Notes: generated by a model from the letters alone, not told the origin. Counted from the stretch's first letter, positions 1 through 6,336 are shown. The stretch is 8,760 nt of DNA from Elusimicrobia bacterium CG08_land_8_20_14_0_20_59_10 (GCA_002779045.1 PEXO01000426.1:1-8760), one strand, 5' to 3'. Made by a program: numbers and translations.

Positions 1-165
1 CCTGTTCGGGCCTATTACCACTTCGCCCCCGTCGTTCACCCCCATGCCCTCGCGCAGGCGGGCGGCCGGCGCGGGTTCAAGGCTATGCCAGTGCCGTATT
101 AGTTTTTTCCGCCGGGCCTCCCCGGCGGTTCCGGTCAGCAGCGCCTGGTCCTGCCGTCTGTCAAT
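1..165 (-). CDS. partial open frame leaving the left edge, unknown product
   Basis: Reading the minus strand from just after the transporter's stop, one frame stays open from about 177 to the window edge at 1, with strongly GC-rich third codon positions, which suggests coding. It would start at or near the transporter's TGA (161-163), so the two could be translationally coupled. No ATG, GTG or TTG start is visible there in this frame. An ATT codon (163-165) overlaps the stop; in-frame ATG and GTG codons occur only well inside. The visible residues are rich in Arg and Gly and include a stretch reading RRKKLIRHWHSLEP. I do not recognise a family. It may be the N-terminus of a downstream gene, or simply non-coding GC-rich sequence. 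Confidence 0.25.
   Translation of the reverse strand, partial: MDRRQDQALLTGTAGEARRKKLIRHWHSLEPAPAARLREGMGVNDGGEVVIGPNR
109..128. repeat. GC-rich perfect inverted repeat downstream of the transporter
   Basis: CCGCCGGG (109-116) and CCCGGCGG (121-128) form an 8-bp perfect stem with a 4-nt loop, 32 nt beyond the transporter stop. In the transporter's direction the stem is followed by A residues, not T, so it is not a canonical intrinsic terminator. It could protect an mRNA end, or lie by chance in the possible downstream coding frame. Confidence 0.4.
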
Positions 166-2035
166 TAAACAGTTGCATCAACACCGCCAGCGCGGGCATC
201 ATGATCGATCCCACCATCGCCTCGCCGGCTATCAGGCCCGAAGCCAGGGGCGCGGCATAATGCTCGTACGCCCCGCCTTCGCCCAAGGAAAACTGGCGCC
301 AGACGGCCGAGATCACGCTGCCGATGGCGATGCCGATGTTCAACGAGCCCGGAAGGATCAGCGCGAAACCCAGCGCCGCGGGGATAGGGACCATCCAGAA
401 GCGGCTCACCTCGTGACCCTGCTCGTTGGTCTTCTTGAACGCGAGCAGCAGTTCGAAGAAGACGCCGATGAAGACAGCGATGATGGACGCCTGCAGCGCT
501 CCGTGCGGGAGGAAGGACAGCCCTTTCTCCATCACGATGGCCAGCGTCGCGATCTTGAGGCCCGTCGGGGCGGCGAGCTGGCCCGGCTCAAGGCCTATGC
601 CGTAGGTGCGCTCCAGCATGTTGAACATGAACGGCGTCAGGATAGCGCCTATCGGGATAACCATCAACTGGGCCAGGATCAGGGTCTTGAACTTGCCGCC
701 CAGGCGCTGGGCCACCCAGAACGACGGCACCACGTTCTCCGCGGTGGCCTGCGGGTTCGCGCTGACGTAGGCGGCGGTCAGGTTGGCCCTGATATGGGCG
801 GGCCAGAGCAGGCCGAACAGGAACTGCGTGGCATTGGCCATCAGCGAGACCGGCCCGGAACCGGTGATACCCAGCACGCGCAGCCCGGCGATGATCAGGA
901 TGGGCTGGATGGCGACCGCCAGCAGCACCTGCTGCCAGGGCATGTCGAACCAGGAGCTGGTCATCCAGACCAGCAGCGTCACGGTGACGGCGATGCCCGT
1001 AACGGTCCACCAGAGCGGGATCTCCTCGTCGGCCAGGGACTTGAACGCATGCTTCTCGAACTTGACCTTGTCCTCGTGCAGGAAATGGAGGACTATAGGG
1101 ATGATCACGCTGGTCAGCGCGGCGGCTATCATCATGGCCGTGGCCGGCCACATCATCCACTGCACCACGTACTTGAAGTGGGAAGAGGCGCCTACGAGCT
1201 CGCCGGCCTTGCCGCAGGTGGCGTTCAGAAAGTCCATCGCAACCGCCTTCTGCGAGCCGTCCAGGCCGCCCACGGAGTTGAGGGTGCTCAGGCAGCTGCC
1301 GAAGTGTTCCTGGGCCACGCCGGAGAGGGCGGAGTATTTCGCCACCGTCTCGCCGAAAGCGCTGACCAGCCAAGTGCCGAGCAGGCCGGAAAGACCTACG
1401 GAGAGCGGAACCAGCATGCCGATGCCGAAGGCCGCGAACTCGGGCCCGAGCGCTATGTTCAGGGCCGGGCTGCCGACTATCGGACTGATGACTCCCAGCC
1501 CGTCGCGCAGAAAGGTCAGGAAGCCGGCCAAGCCCGTGCTGACCAGCAGCACGTCGCGCTTTGTCTTAGTGGTGGCGGTCGCCTTGGGGTCGGTCAGCGT
1601 AACAGCCACGGCCAGGGTGGCCTTGCTGGCCGGCCAGGGGAGAGAGTGGTCCTTCAGGATGGAGCTCCTGGGGAATATTCCCATGAAAATACCGAGGCTG
1701 GCGGAGACCAGCAGCCACAGGAACATCTGCCAGGTAGTCAGGTTAAAACCGATGTTGCGGCCGAAGACGTTCTGGATGTAGAAGAAGGCCGAGAGTATCA
1801 CCACCATGAAGGCGATGCTGGACACGAGGCCTATCATGGCCTGGATGATGTTGAGTTCGATGGCTAGCTCCTGGCCTTTCATTCGCTTGCCCAGCACGTA
1901 GGCAGCCAGGAACATGCCGCCGATGGTGAGGTCCACGCTCTGCCCCAGCTTCAGCGTAACGTACGGGGTAGCGGCCGCGGCCACCGCGCATAACAAACCG
2001 CCAAGCAGCAACAGTCTCCAGTTCAGTTCCTTCAT
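161..2035 (-). CDS. OPT-family oligopeptide transporter
   Basis: A 624-residue polytopic inner-membrane protein of the OPT superfamily, whose members import oligopeptides or metal chelates driven by proton symport. Hydrophobic segments run through the whole chain, beginning at about residues 8-27. Recognisable family features are LPWPASKAT (132-140), the DGLG...PIVGSPALNIALG stretch (178-197), NPQATAENV (427-435) and the C-terminal ASGLIAGEAMVGS (598-610). The length is normal for bacterial OPT proteins and the protein looks complete. The start is fixed by an excellent Shine-Dalgarno (GGAGGAG, complement of 2041-2047) 5 nt upstream of the ATG. No lone upstream partner gene or ABC component is present, consistent with a single-subunit carrier. 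The substrate cannot be told from the sequence; peptides are the family default and a metal-chelate substrate is the alternative. Confidence 0.93.
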   Translation of the reverse strand: MKELNWRLLLLGGLLCAVAAAATPYVTLKLGQSVDLTIGGMFLAAYVLGKRMKGQELAIELNIIQAMIGLVSSIAFMVVILSAFFYIQNVFGRNIGFNLTTWQMFLWLLVSASLGIFMGIFPRSSILKDHSLPWPASKATLAVAVTLTDPKATATTKTKRDVLLVSTGLAGFLTFLRDGLGVISPIVGSPALNIALGPEFAAFGIGMLVPLSVGLSGLLGTWLVSAFGETVAKYSALSGVAQEHFGSCLSTLNSVGGLDGSQKAVAMDFLNATCGKAGELVGASSHFKYVVQWMMWPATAMMIAAALTSVIIPIVLHFLHEDKVKFEKHAFKSLADEEIPLWWTVTGIAVTVTLLVWMTSSWFDMPWQQVLLAVAIQPILIIAGLRVLGITGSGPVSLMANATQFLFGLLWPAHIRANLTAAYVSANPQATAENVVPSFWVAQRLGGKFKTLILAQLMVIPIGAILTPFMFNMLERTYGIGLEPGQLAAPTGLKIATLAIVMEKGLSFLPHGALQASIIAVFIGVFFELLLAFKKTNEQGHEVSRFWMVPIPAALGFALILPGSLNIGIAIGSVISAVWRQFSLGEGGAYEHYAAPLASGLIAGEAMVGSIMMPALAVLMQLFN

Positions 2036-2040
2036 GAAAT

Positions 2041-2047
2041 CTCCTCC
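2041..2047 (-). promoter_or_regulatory. Shine-Dalgarno of the OPT transporter
   Basis: The minus strand reads GGAGGAG followed by 5 nt and the ATG at 2035-2033. It fixes the start and excludes the longer antisense readings of this region. Upstream lies an AT-rich block (about 2066-2100) that probably holds the promoter, but I could not find a -35/-10 pair with correct spacing. Confidence 0.8.
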
Positions 2048-2089
2048 GCGTCAGGGGACGCTGGTAACTATTTTACTTTTTATCAACAT

Positions 2090-2215
2090 TTATATTCCAT
2101 GTCTTTCTTCCAGCAGCCCCTGCCTTTTCGCGATCAACTTAGGAACAGCGCTACGACTTATCCCAAGTTCCAGCTTCAGATCCGTTTTTTTCATATGGGC
2201 CCTTTGTCTTAACAT
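2090..2215 (-). pseudogene. helix-turn-helix remnant, likely RAYT transposase C-terminus
   Basis: A 41-codon frame (ATG at 2215-2213, TAA at 2092-2090) that stays open further upstream. Residues 24-36 read LELGISRSAVPKL, a good helix-turn-helix pattern, followed by a basic LIAKRQG and LLEERHG. Together with the preceding ADRGKRS this matches my memory of the C-terminal HTH tail of REP-associated tyrosine transposases (IS200-like Y1 family). In those proteins a GRRR-type basic segment precedes a helix-turn-helix and an ARGE(R)L end; here about a dozen residues seem missing between the two parts. The catalytic HUH and Tyr regions are absent, and the frame upstream runs antisense to the protease signal peptide, so this is most likely a decayed remnant. 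The alternative is a real small DNA-binding protein: weak Shine-Dalgarno-like AGG motifs precede the ATGs at 2215 and 2194, and it lies 54 nt upstream of the transporter on the same strand. Confidence 0.4.
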
Positions 2216-2256
2216 AGCGGACCTTTTGCCCCTATCTGCTATTAGGGATTTGCAGG

Positions 2257-2262
2257 TACAAT
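2257..2262 (+). promoter_or_regulatory. possible -10 element of the protease gene
   Basis: TACAAT lies 11 nt upstream of the protease ATG. If used as a -10, transcription would begin within a few nt of the start codon, which would fit the lack of a usable Shine-Dalgarno. No matching -35 hexamer is visible at 16-18 nt, so this is weak. Confidence 0.25.
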
Positions 2263-2273
2263 ATATTGCAGGT

Positions 2274-3311
2274 ATGCCGTTTATCAATATTCCATTCATT
2301 AAATACTGCCGTGCGGCCGCGGTTGTGGGGCTTACGGCCTTTTCTATGGCCGCTTCTTCTTCCGCAGCGGATAAGATGATATACGGCACGGATGACAGGC
2401 TGGATTATTACGAGATGCCGGAGCGTTTCAGGTATGCGGCGGACGCCACGGTGTTGATGACCAGGAAGGGGATGCTAAAAAGCCTGCCGGACGGCAATTT
2501 CAGGCTGGTGGCCGCCAACTTCGGCCGGGCCTACAACCTCTGCCCCGAAGTTAAATTCCGGGACCAGCCGGTGACAGCCGGCTGTTCCGGGGCGTTGGTG
2601 GGAGAGGACCTTGTTATCACCGCCGGACATTGCGTACAGGCCGCGGACGAGTGCTCCGAGGCTGCTTTCGTCTTCGATTACAGCGTTAAGGCTCCCCCGT
2701 CCGGCAAGATGGACCTTACCGTGAAGCCGGAAAACGTCTATCACTGCTCCGAGATAGTCAGGTCGGCTTTTACCGAGGTGGTGGAGACGCCCGAGGGTCA
2801 CCTGAAACCTGTTCCGCCGGATTTCGCGCTGATAAGGCTGGACAGGAAGGTTACCGGCCGGACGCCGCTTACTGTGAACAGGAGCGGCGGGTTGAAGAAA
2901 GGCGCGCAGATCTTCGTGACCGGCTACCCGCTCAATCTCCCGCTCAAGTTTTCCGCCAACGCGGCGGTGACCAGGGACATTGACGACGATTCCTATTTCG
3001 TCACCAATCTGGACGCCTTCCAGGGCAACTCCGGTTCACCGGTGCTCAATGCCGGAACGGGGCTTGTAGAGGGGATACTTGTCCGCGGGGAGGATCCCAG
3101 CTTTGTGGCTACTCCGGCGGGCTGCAAGGTTTACAACACGCTGCCTGACCTTGGTGGTACGGGGCTTGAGGTGAATAAAATAGGCTTCCTGCTTGACAAT
3201 ATACCGCAGGCTCCCGGACAAGCCGCCGCCGAGGGCGCCGCGCAGCCCGCGCTGGATCCCGTCGGCGCCATCCTGCCGCTTTCACCACAGGACGTCAACT
3301 TCGACTGGTAG
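2274..3311 (+). CDS. exported trypsin-like serine protease (S1 family)
   Basis: A 345-residue secreted endopeptidase. The chosen ATG gives a convincing Sec signal peptide: a basic n-region (K10, R13), a hydrophobic core at about 14-27 and a likely cleavage near SSSAA|DK (28-34). Upstream in-frame codons are antisense to the transporter and lack coding character. The chymotrypsin-fold triad is intact: His119 in VITAGHC (114-120), Asp183 in PPDFALIRL, Ser253 in GNSGSPV. C104 and C120 sit where the conserved 42-58 disulfide of trypsins lies, and C90, C126, C158 and C284 could form further pairs. Asp247, six residues before the catalytic Ser, matches the S1-pocket Asp of trypsin and suggests cleavage after Arg or Lys. 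The tail (311-345) is rich in Pro and Ala. There is no anchor or C-terminal sorting signal, and a propeptide (about 35-100) may precede the catalytic domain. It is probably periplasmic or extracellular. There is no clear Shine-Dalgarno. Confidence 0.9.
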   Translation: MPFINIPFIKYCRAAAVVGLTAFSMAASSSAADKMIYGTDDRLDYYEMPERFRYAADATVLMTRKGMLKSLPDGNFRLVAANFGRAYNLCPEVKFRDQPVTAGCSGALVGEDLVITAGHCVQAADECSEAAFVFDYSVKAPPSGKMDLTVKPENVYHCSEIVRSAFTEVVETPEGHLKPVPPDFALIRLDRKVTGRTPLTVNRSGGLKKGAQIFVTGYPLNLPLKFSANAAVTRDIDDDSYFVTNLDAFQGNSGSPVLNAGTGLVEGILVRGEDPSFVATPAGCKVYNTLPDLGGTGLEVNKIGFLLDNIPQAPGQAAAEGAAQPALDPVGAILPLSPQDVNFDW

Positions 3312-3472
3312 CTTTTTAACTTATTATTAGTAATTCCCTAACACTTTTTCTGCGGAAAAGACTCCCGCCTTTTCCCCGGTCTTACCTGTACGCGGACCGC
3401 CTGTCCTTCCCGGTTACTGAGTTATTGTACAATTGCTCCCATCTCCCCCCTTTTACCTGTCTCCCCGCGATT
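3312..3472. other. intergenic region between converging genes, no clear terminator
   Basis: 160 nt between the protease and nitroreductase stops. It contains a 7-bp inverted repeat, GGAAAAG (3354-3360) and CTTTTCC (3369-3375) with an 8-nt loop, and the perfect 10-bp palindrome ATTGTACAAT (3424-3433), which puts a TACAAT on each strand. Neither is followed by a T tract, so I do not call a terminator. The short open frame on the plus strand at 3425-3652 runs antisense into the nitroreductase and looks spurious. Confidence 0.5.
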
Positions 3473-4252
3473 TTAACGCTTTTTACGCCTGGCTTCGGTG
3501 ATATGGAAGCCGCGCCCCTCAAGCTGCTTAAGCAGCACCTTCGGGTCCGGGAACCATTGCCCCCATTTCCTGCAGATATGTTCAGTCCAGCTATAATTGC
3601 CGTAATTGAAAGTTTCCCTCCGGCCTCCGGTAAGCGGGATTTTCCCCTTTAGTTTTAAATAGTAGTCCTGGGCAAGGTATCCGTCGTCCATCACCTTCAT
3701 AGCCTTTGCAACCATCCCGGGCGTCAGCGCGGGGTACTTGTCCTCGAACAGGGAGAACTCCAACGGATACCGCGGACGGGGCGCGGGATTCTCGGCCGGG
3801 TAGCCCATCGCCAGCTGCACGAACGGGAAAACCCTCTCAGGCAGATCATATTCTTTCGCTATCCTGTCGGCCTGCAGCATTGCCATGCCGAGGAAGCAGC
3901 TACCAAGTCCGAGGCTTTCCGCCGCTACCACCATATTCTCGGCCATATAAGCCGCGTCCTGTAGTCCGAAGAGAAGCAACTTCAGATCGTTCGTAGCGAT
4001 TTCCCACTTTCTTGCGGCCATTATCAGCTCGAATTTGTGCGAGTCTACGCAGACAGTGAACAGCAGCGGGGCATTGAACGGATTGCGCGCCCTGTTGCGG
4101 GAAAGCAATACGCTGTAATTCTGCGCCGCGAACGGCGCCTGCTGGCCGGCTCTGAATATCTTCTTTACAACCGCGTCGGAAGGCTTGCGGCGTGAATATT
4201 TCCTTATTGACCTGTGCTCGAGCATGGTCCCGATAACCTGGTTGTCCTTCAT
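3473..4252 (-). CDS. FMN-dependent nitroreductase-family protein
   Basis: A 259-residue cytoplasmic flavoprotein of the nitroreductase superfamily, which uses NAD(P)H and FMN to reduce nitroaromatics, quinones or other acceptors. The N-terminal HRSIRKY (13-19) is the classic FMN-phosphate-binding motif. QNYS (44-47) matches the usual QP(T/S)N-type position, GLGSCFLG (115-122) is the second flavin-contact loop, and MGYPAENPAPRPR (149-161) is the conserved family end motif. About 90 residues follow the core, including an aromatic stretch around YGNYSWTEH (217-225) and WGQWFPDP (230-237). Extended C-termini are known in the family, but this one is not informative to me. The start is supported by AAAGGA (complement of 4261-4266) with 8-nt spacing. 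The physiological substrate is unknown. It is transcribed alone, with its own -10-like element upstream. Confidence 0.88.
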   Translation of the reverse strand: MKDNQVIGTMLEHRSIRKYSRRKPSDAVVKKIFRAGQQAPFAAQNYSVLLSRNRARNPFNAPLLFTVCVDSHKFELIMAARKWEIATNDLKLLLFGLQDAAYMAENMVVAAESLGLGSCFLGMAMLQADRIAKEYDLPERVFPFVQLAMGYPAENPAPRPRYPLEFSLFEDKYPALTPGMVAKAMKVMDDGYLAQDYYLKLKGKIPLTGGRRETFNYGNYSWTEHICRKWGQWFPDPKVLLKQLEGRGFHITEARRKKR

Positions 4253-4296
4253 GAGTTGTTTCCTTTACGCGCATATAAGGGCGACGCCGGCTGATG

Positions 4297-4302
4297 ATTA
4301 TA
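4297..4302 (-). promoter_or_regulatory. -10 element of the nitroreductase gene
   Basis: The minus strand reads TATAAT, a perfect sigma70 -10. It would place transcription start near 4290, leaving a leader of about 38 nt that contains the Shine-Dalgarno. No good -35 hexamer stands 16-18 nt further upstream. Confidence 0.45.
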
Positions 4303-4517
4303 CGTCAACGCCGCGCTTTCCCCTGTCCCGCAACACTATTCTACAAAACCCCCTCAATAAGATTCATACCCTGCGCCCGAACTACCGCGCCAACAAGAAC
4401 AGGTCGCTGTTCCCTATCCCCCATAGCTATACCAGAGCGCTTCCGGTTCCCGGCTGCAGGTTTTTCCGTCTAAATCGCGGCCGGCTTTTCCCCTGGGGCG
4501 GGTGCCGGAGACGTTTA

Positions 4518-4547
4518 TTGCGCGGATCGGGGGCTACAGGCTATAAT
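4518..4547 (+). promoter_or_regulatory. sigma70-like promoter placing transcription start at the YgjV-like ATG
   Basis: TATAAT (4542-4547) is a perfect -10; TTGCGC (4518-4523) is a weak -35 with an 18-nt spacer. The predicted transcription start, 6-8 nt after the -10, falls at 4553-4555, which is the ATG itself. No Shine-Dalgarno lies between the -10 and the ATG. A leaderless mRNA is therefore likely. The rest of the 4275-4517 interval is pyrimidine-rich and shows no gene. Confidence 0.6.
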
Positions 4548-4554
4548 AGCAGCT

Positions 4555-5166
4555 ATGACGGAACTGGTCGGCTACCTGGCCTCGGCGCTTGTGGCGGTGT
4601 CGCTGCTCACCAGCAATGTGCTGCGGCTGCGCGTCCTTAACCTGGCCGGGGCCCTGGTGTTCGTGCTGTACGCGGGGCTTGTGCGCGCCTGGCCGGTACT
4701 GGCCGTCAACCTATTTGTGGCCTGCATCGACCTGTGGCATATCATAAGCCTCAGGTCCAAGAAGGACGTCTTCAAGCTGATGCGGGTGAACACGGATAAC
4801 CCGCTGCTGGCCAACTTCCTGGCTTACCACGCGCGCGGGATCTGGCAGTTCTTTCCGGATTTCGAGCTGGCCAGGCTCGGGGACCCGCGCTGCATCTTTA
4901 TTCTGCGCAACCTCCTGCCGGTGGGCCTGTTCATCTACACCGAGCGCAAGCCGGACATAGACATACACCTGGACTATGTGGCCGAGGATTACCGCGACCT
5001 GAAGAGCGCGCGCTACCTTTTCAACCGGCCGCAGAACACCCGGACTTTCGACGGGTTCTCCCATTTCTGCGCGCTGAGCGGCTCGCCGAAGCATACAGGC
5101 TACCTGCGCCGCCTGGGTTTTGAAGAGGACGCCGGGCGCACGGGCTTTTTCCGGAAACAGATATAG
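4555..5166 (+). CDS. YgjV-like membrane protein with C-terminal GNAT-like domain
   Basis: A 203-residue protein in two parts. Residues 3-20, 27-43 and 47-66 are three closely packed hydrophobic segments resembling the YgjV family (Imp-YgjV), small inner-membrane proteins of unknown function. After a basic SLRSKKD turn (65-71), residues 75-203 form a soluble, probably cytoplasmic domain. Its pattern of beta strands, CIFILRN (113-119), PVGLFIYTE (122-130), IDIHLDYV (135-142), then DYRDLKSARYLF (145-156) and a final HTGYLRRLGFEE (180-191), is that of a GNAT acyltransferase. The acyl-CoA loop, normally Q/R-x-x-G-x-G/A, reads R147-D-L-K-S-A152, so it lacks both expected glycines and activity is uncertain. 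The gene stands alone, is followed by a strong terminator, and seems to start leaderless. Membership of both families is by recognition of pattern, not by search. Confidence 0.7.
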   Translation: MTELVGYLASALVAVSLLTSNVLRLRVLNLAGALVFVLYAGLVRAWPVLAVNLFVACIDLWHIISLRSKKDVFKLMRVNTDNPLLANFLAYHARGIWQFFPDFELARLGDPRCIFILRNLLPVGLFIYTERKPDIDIHLDYVAEDYRDLKSARYLFNRPQNTRTFDGFSHFCALSGSPKHTGYLRRLGFEEDAGRTGFFRKQI

Positions 5167-5170
5167 CCGC

Positions 5171-5214
5171 AAAAAAAAGAGCCCCCGGCCTTTAAAGCCG
5201 GGGGCTCTTTTTTT
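5171..5214. terminator. bidirectional intrinsic terminator
   Basis: An 11-bp perfect GC-rich stem, GAGCCCCCGGC (5179-5189) and GCCGGGGGCTC (5197-5207), with a 7-nt loop. It is followed by seven T (5208-5214) and preceded by eight A (5171-5178), so each strand has a proper U tract. It begins 4 nt after the YgjV-like stop (plus strand) and lies 18 nt beyond the HEAT-protein stop (minus strand), ending both convergent transcripts. Confidence 0.95.
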
Positions 5215-5232
5215 GCGTTTACCGCGGGGAAT

Positions 5233-6336
5233 TTATTCTTTCTCTATCGGGCTGACGAACCTGCCGTTCTGCAGGCGGTAGCCCAGGTGGAAGTATTCGC
5301 GCAGTTCGGCTATGTCCGCGTTGGACGCGGCCACGGCCGCCACGCGCAGTTCCGGGTCCCTCTCGGTGCGGATGATGTCGTTGAATATATTCTGCACGGA
5401 GTAATCGTTGGCTACCCCGGACAGCGCCTTAAGCGCTACCAGCCTCACGGCTTTCTTCTCGGAGGCATTGTGCAGCAGGTCTTTGAACAGGTCCTTAATG
5501 TTGTAGTTGCCCACCACGGCGAAAAGGCTCTTAATGGCCTCCACCCTGACGGCTTCTTCCTCGTTGCCGTACTTTATCAGGTCCGTCAGCAGCGACTGGG
5601 CGGTGGAATTATTGCACACGTTGAACAGCGACCAGATAGCGGCGCGCCTGGCCGGGGGGTCTTTCTCGTTGTACTTTACGGCGTCCATCAGGAAATCCTG
5701 CACGCTGTAGTTGCCCGTAGCGGCCCAGAGGGCCTTGTAGGTCATCACGCGCAGTTCACGGGGCTCGTCGCCGCCGTATTTCAGCAGGCTCTTAAGCGCG
5801 TCCTGCACCTTGTAATCGCCGGCGGCGTAGGAAAGCGTGCGGGCGGCTTCGGCGCGCACGTCGGCGCGCTCCTGCTTGTTCTTGAACATCTCCAGCACAT
5901 GCTCCAGCGTGGAGTAATTATTCAGCTGGCTCCTGGCGGTTTTGACCGCGGCTTTGCGCACTTCGGGATTGGCGTCCCCCAGCAGGTCTTCAAGCTGGTT
6001 CGTGTTCAGGTATTTCTGCGTGGCTTCGGTTATTATCTCCCGGGTTATATAGGGAGAGCAGGGACCGGCCGGCTCGCCGGCGCTGAAGTCGGGACGCACT
6101 GCGGGCTCTATCACTACGGCCCCGCTCTGGCATTTGAAATAGCATTTGTTGTTCTTTATCTCGTTCAGCACGCACAGATCGAGCTTGACCAGCCCGGGCT
6201 GCGCAAGCGAGGGGCGTTCCATCACGGCGCCGGCATTAATGTCGGTCAGCTGCACGGCGCGCATATTCTCCGTCTCTCCGCACCAGGCGCCGGGGGCGAT
6301 GCCCGCGAGTAAAACCAAGGATAATATTATTTTCAT
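5233..6336 (-). CDS. exported HEAT-repeat protein
   Basis: A 367-residue protein with an N-terminal Sec signal (residues 1-18 or so; hydrophobic core IILSLVLLAGIA, likely cleavage around GAWCG), hence periplasmic or outer. Mature residues 20-100 form a small domain with four cysteines (C55, C65, C69, C93) and the pattern KCYFKCQSG, possibly disulfide-linked and unrecognised. Residues 104-135 carry one divergent helical repeat, and 140-340 hold six helical repeats of 34-35 residues, each opening with (D/N)-Y-x-(V/I)-Q/K and followed by a conserved Leu/Phe helix, acidic turn and (V)R-x-x-A helix, typical of HEAT (PBS-lyase-like) repeats. Such solenoids bind proteins; the partner is unknown. The start is set by GGAGG (complement of 6344-6348) 7 nt before the ATG. 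An inverted repeat lies in its leader. It does not have the Cys position of a lipobox. Confidence 0.85.
   Translation of the reverse strand: MKIILSLVLLAGIAPGAWCGETENMRAVQLTDINAGAVMERPSLAQPGLVKLDLCVLNEIKNNKCYFKCQSGAVVIEPAVRPDFSAGEPAGPCSPYITREIITEATQKYLNTNQLEDLLGDANPEVRKAAVKTARSQLNNYSTLEHVLEMFKNKQERADVRAEAARTLSYAAGDYKVQDALKSLLKYGGDEPRELRVMTYKALWAATGNYSVQDFLMDAVKYNEKDPPARRAAIWSLFNVCNNSTAQSLLTDLIKYGNEEEAVRVEAIKSLFAVVGNYNIKDLFKDLLHNASEKKAVRLVALKALSGVANDYSVQNIFNDIIRTERDPELRVAAVAASNADIAELREYFHLGYRLQNGRFVSPIEKE
5317..5919 (-). repeat. six in-gene HEAT repeats, period 102-105 bp
   Basis: The coding region for residues 140-340 repeats every 34-35 codons. Opening motifs are at residues 140, 174, 209, 243, 277 and 311. 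The repeats share the protein pattern clearly but have diverged at the DNA level, so they look old and maintained by structure, not a recent tandem expansion. Confidence 0.8.

Noticed and set aside
101..128. Intrinsic terminator after the transporter from the GC hairpin and the T run at 103-108
   Set aside because: In the transporter's direction the hairpin is followed by A residues; in the other direction the T run is before the stem. Neither orientation fits an intrinsic terminator.
44..1867. A 607-codon open frame on the plus strand
   Set aside because: It is antisense to the OPT transporter, whose protein has clear membrane and family features. The plus reading is rich in Gln, Gly, His and Asp with no recognisable fold, as expected from a GC-rich shadow frame.
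1914..2273. N-terminal extension of the protease by 120 residues
   Set aside because: It would overlap the start of the transporter antisense and would bury the signal peptide internally. The ATG at 2274 gives a normal exported protein.
3425..3652. Small plus-strand gene of 75 codons
   Set aside because: It has no Shine-Dalgarno, overlaps the nitroreductase antisense and has no coding-like composition in its first third.
3900..4274. Minus-strand 124-codon frame overlapping the nitroreductase in another frame
   Set aside because: The nitroreductase frame shows all family motifs; this is a shifted reading of the same bases.
5287..6312. A 341-codon open frame on the plus strand
   Set aside because: It runs opposite the HEAT-repeat gene; its apparent internal repetition merely mirrors the HEAT repeats. 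It has no Shine-Dalgarno or promoter.
6278..6336. Lipoprotein signal for the HEAT protein (Cys19)
   Set aside because: The residues before the Cys are Gly-Ala-Trp; Trp at -1 does not fit a lipobox, so an ordinary signal peptidase I site is preferred.
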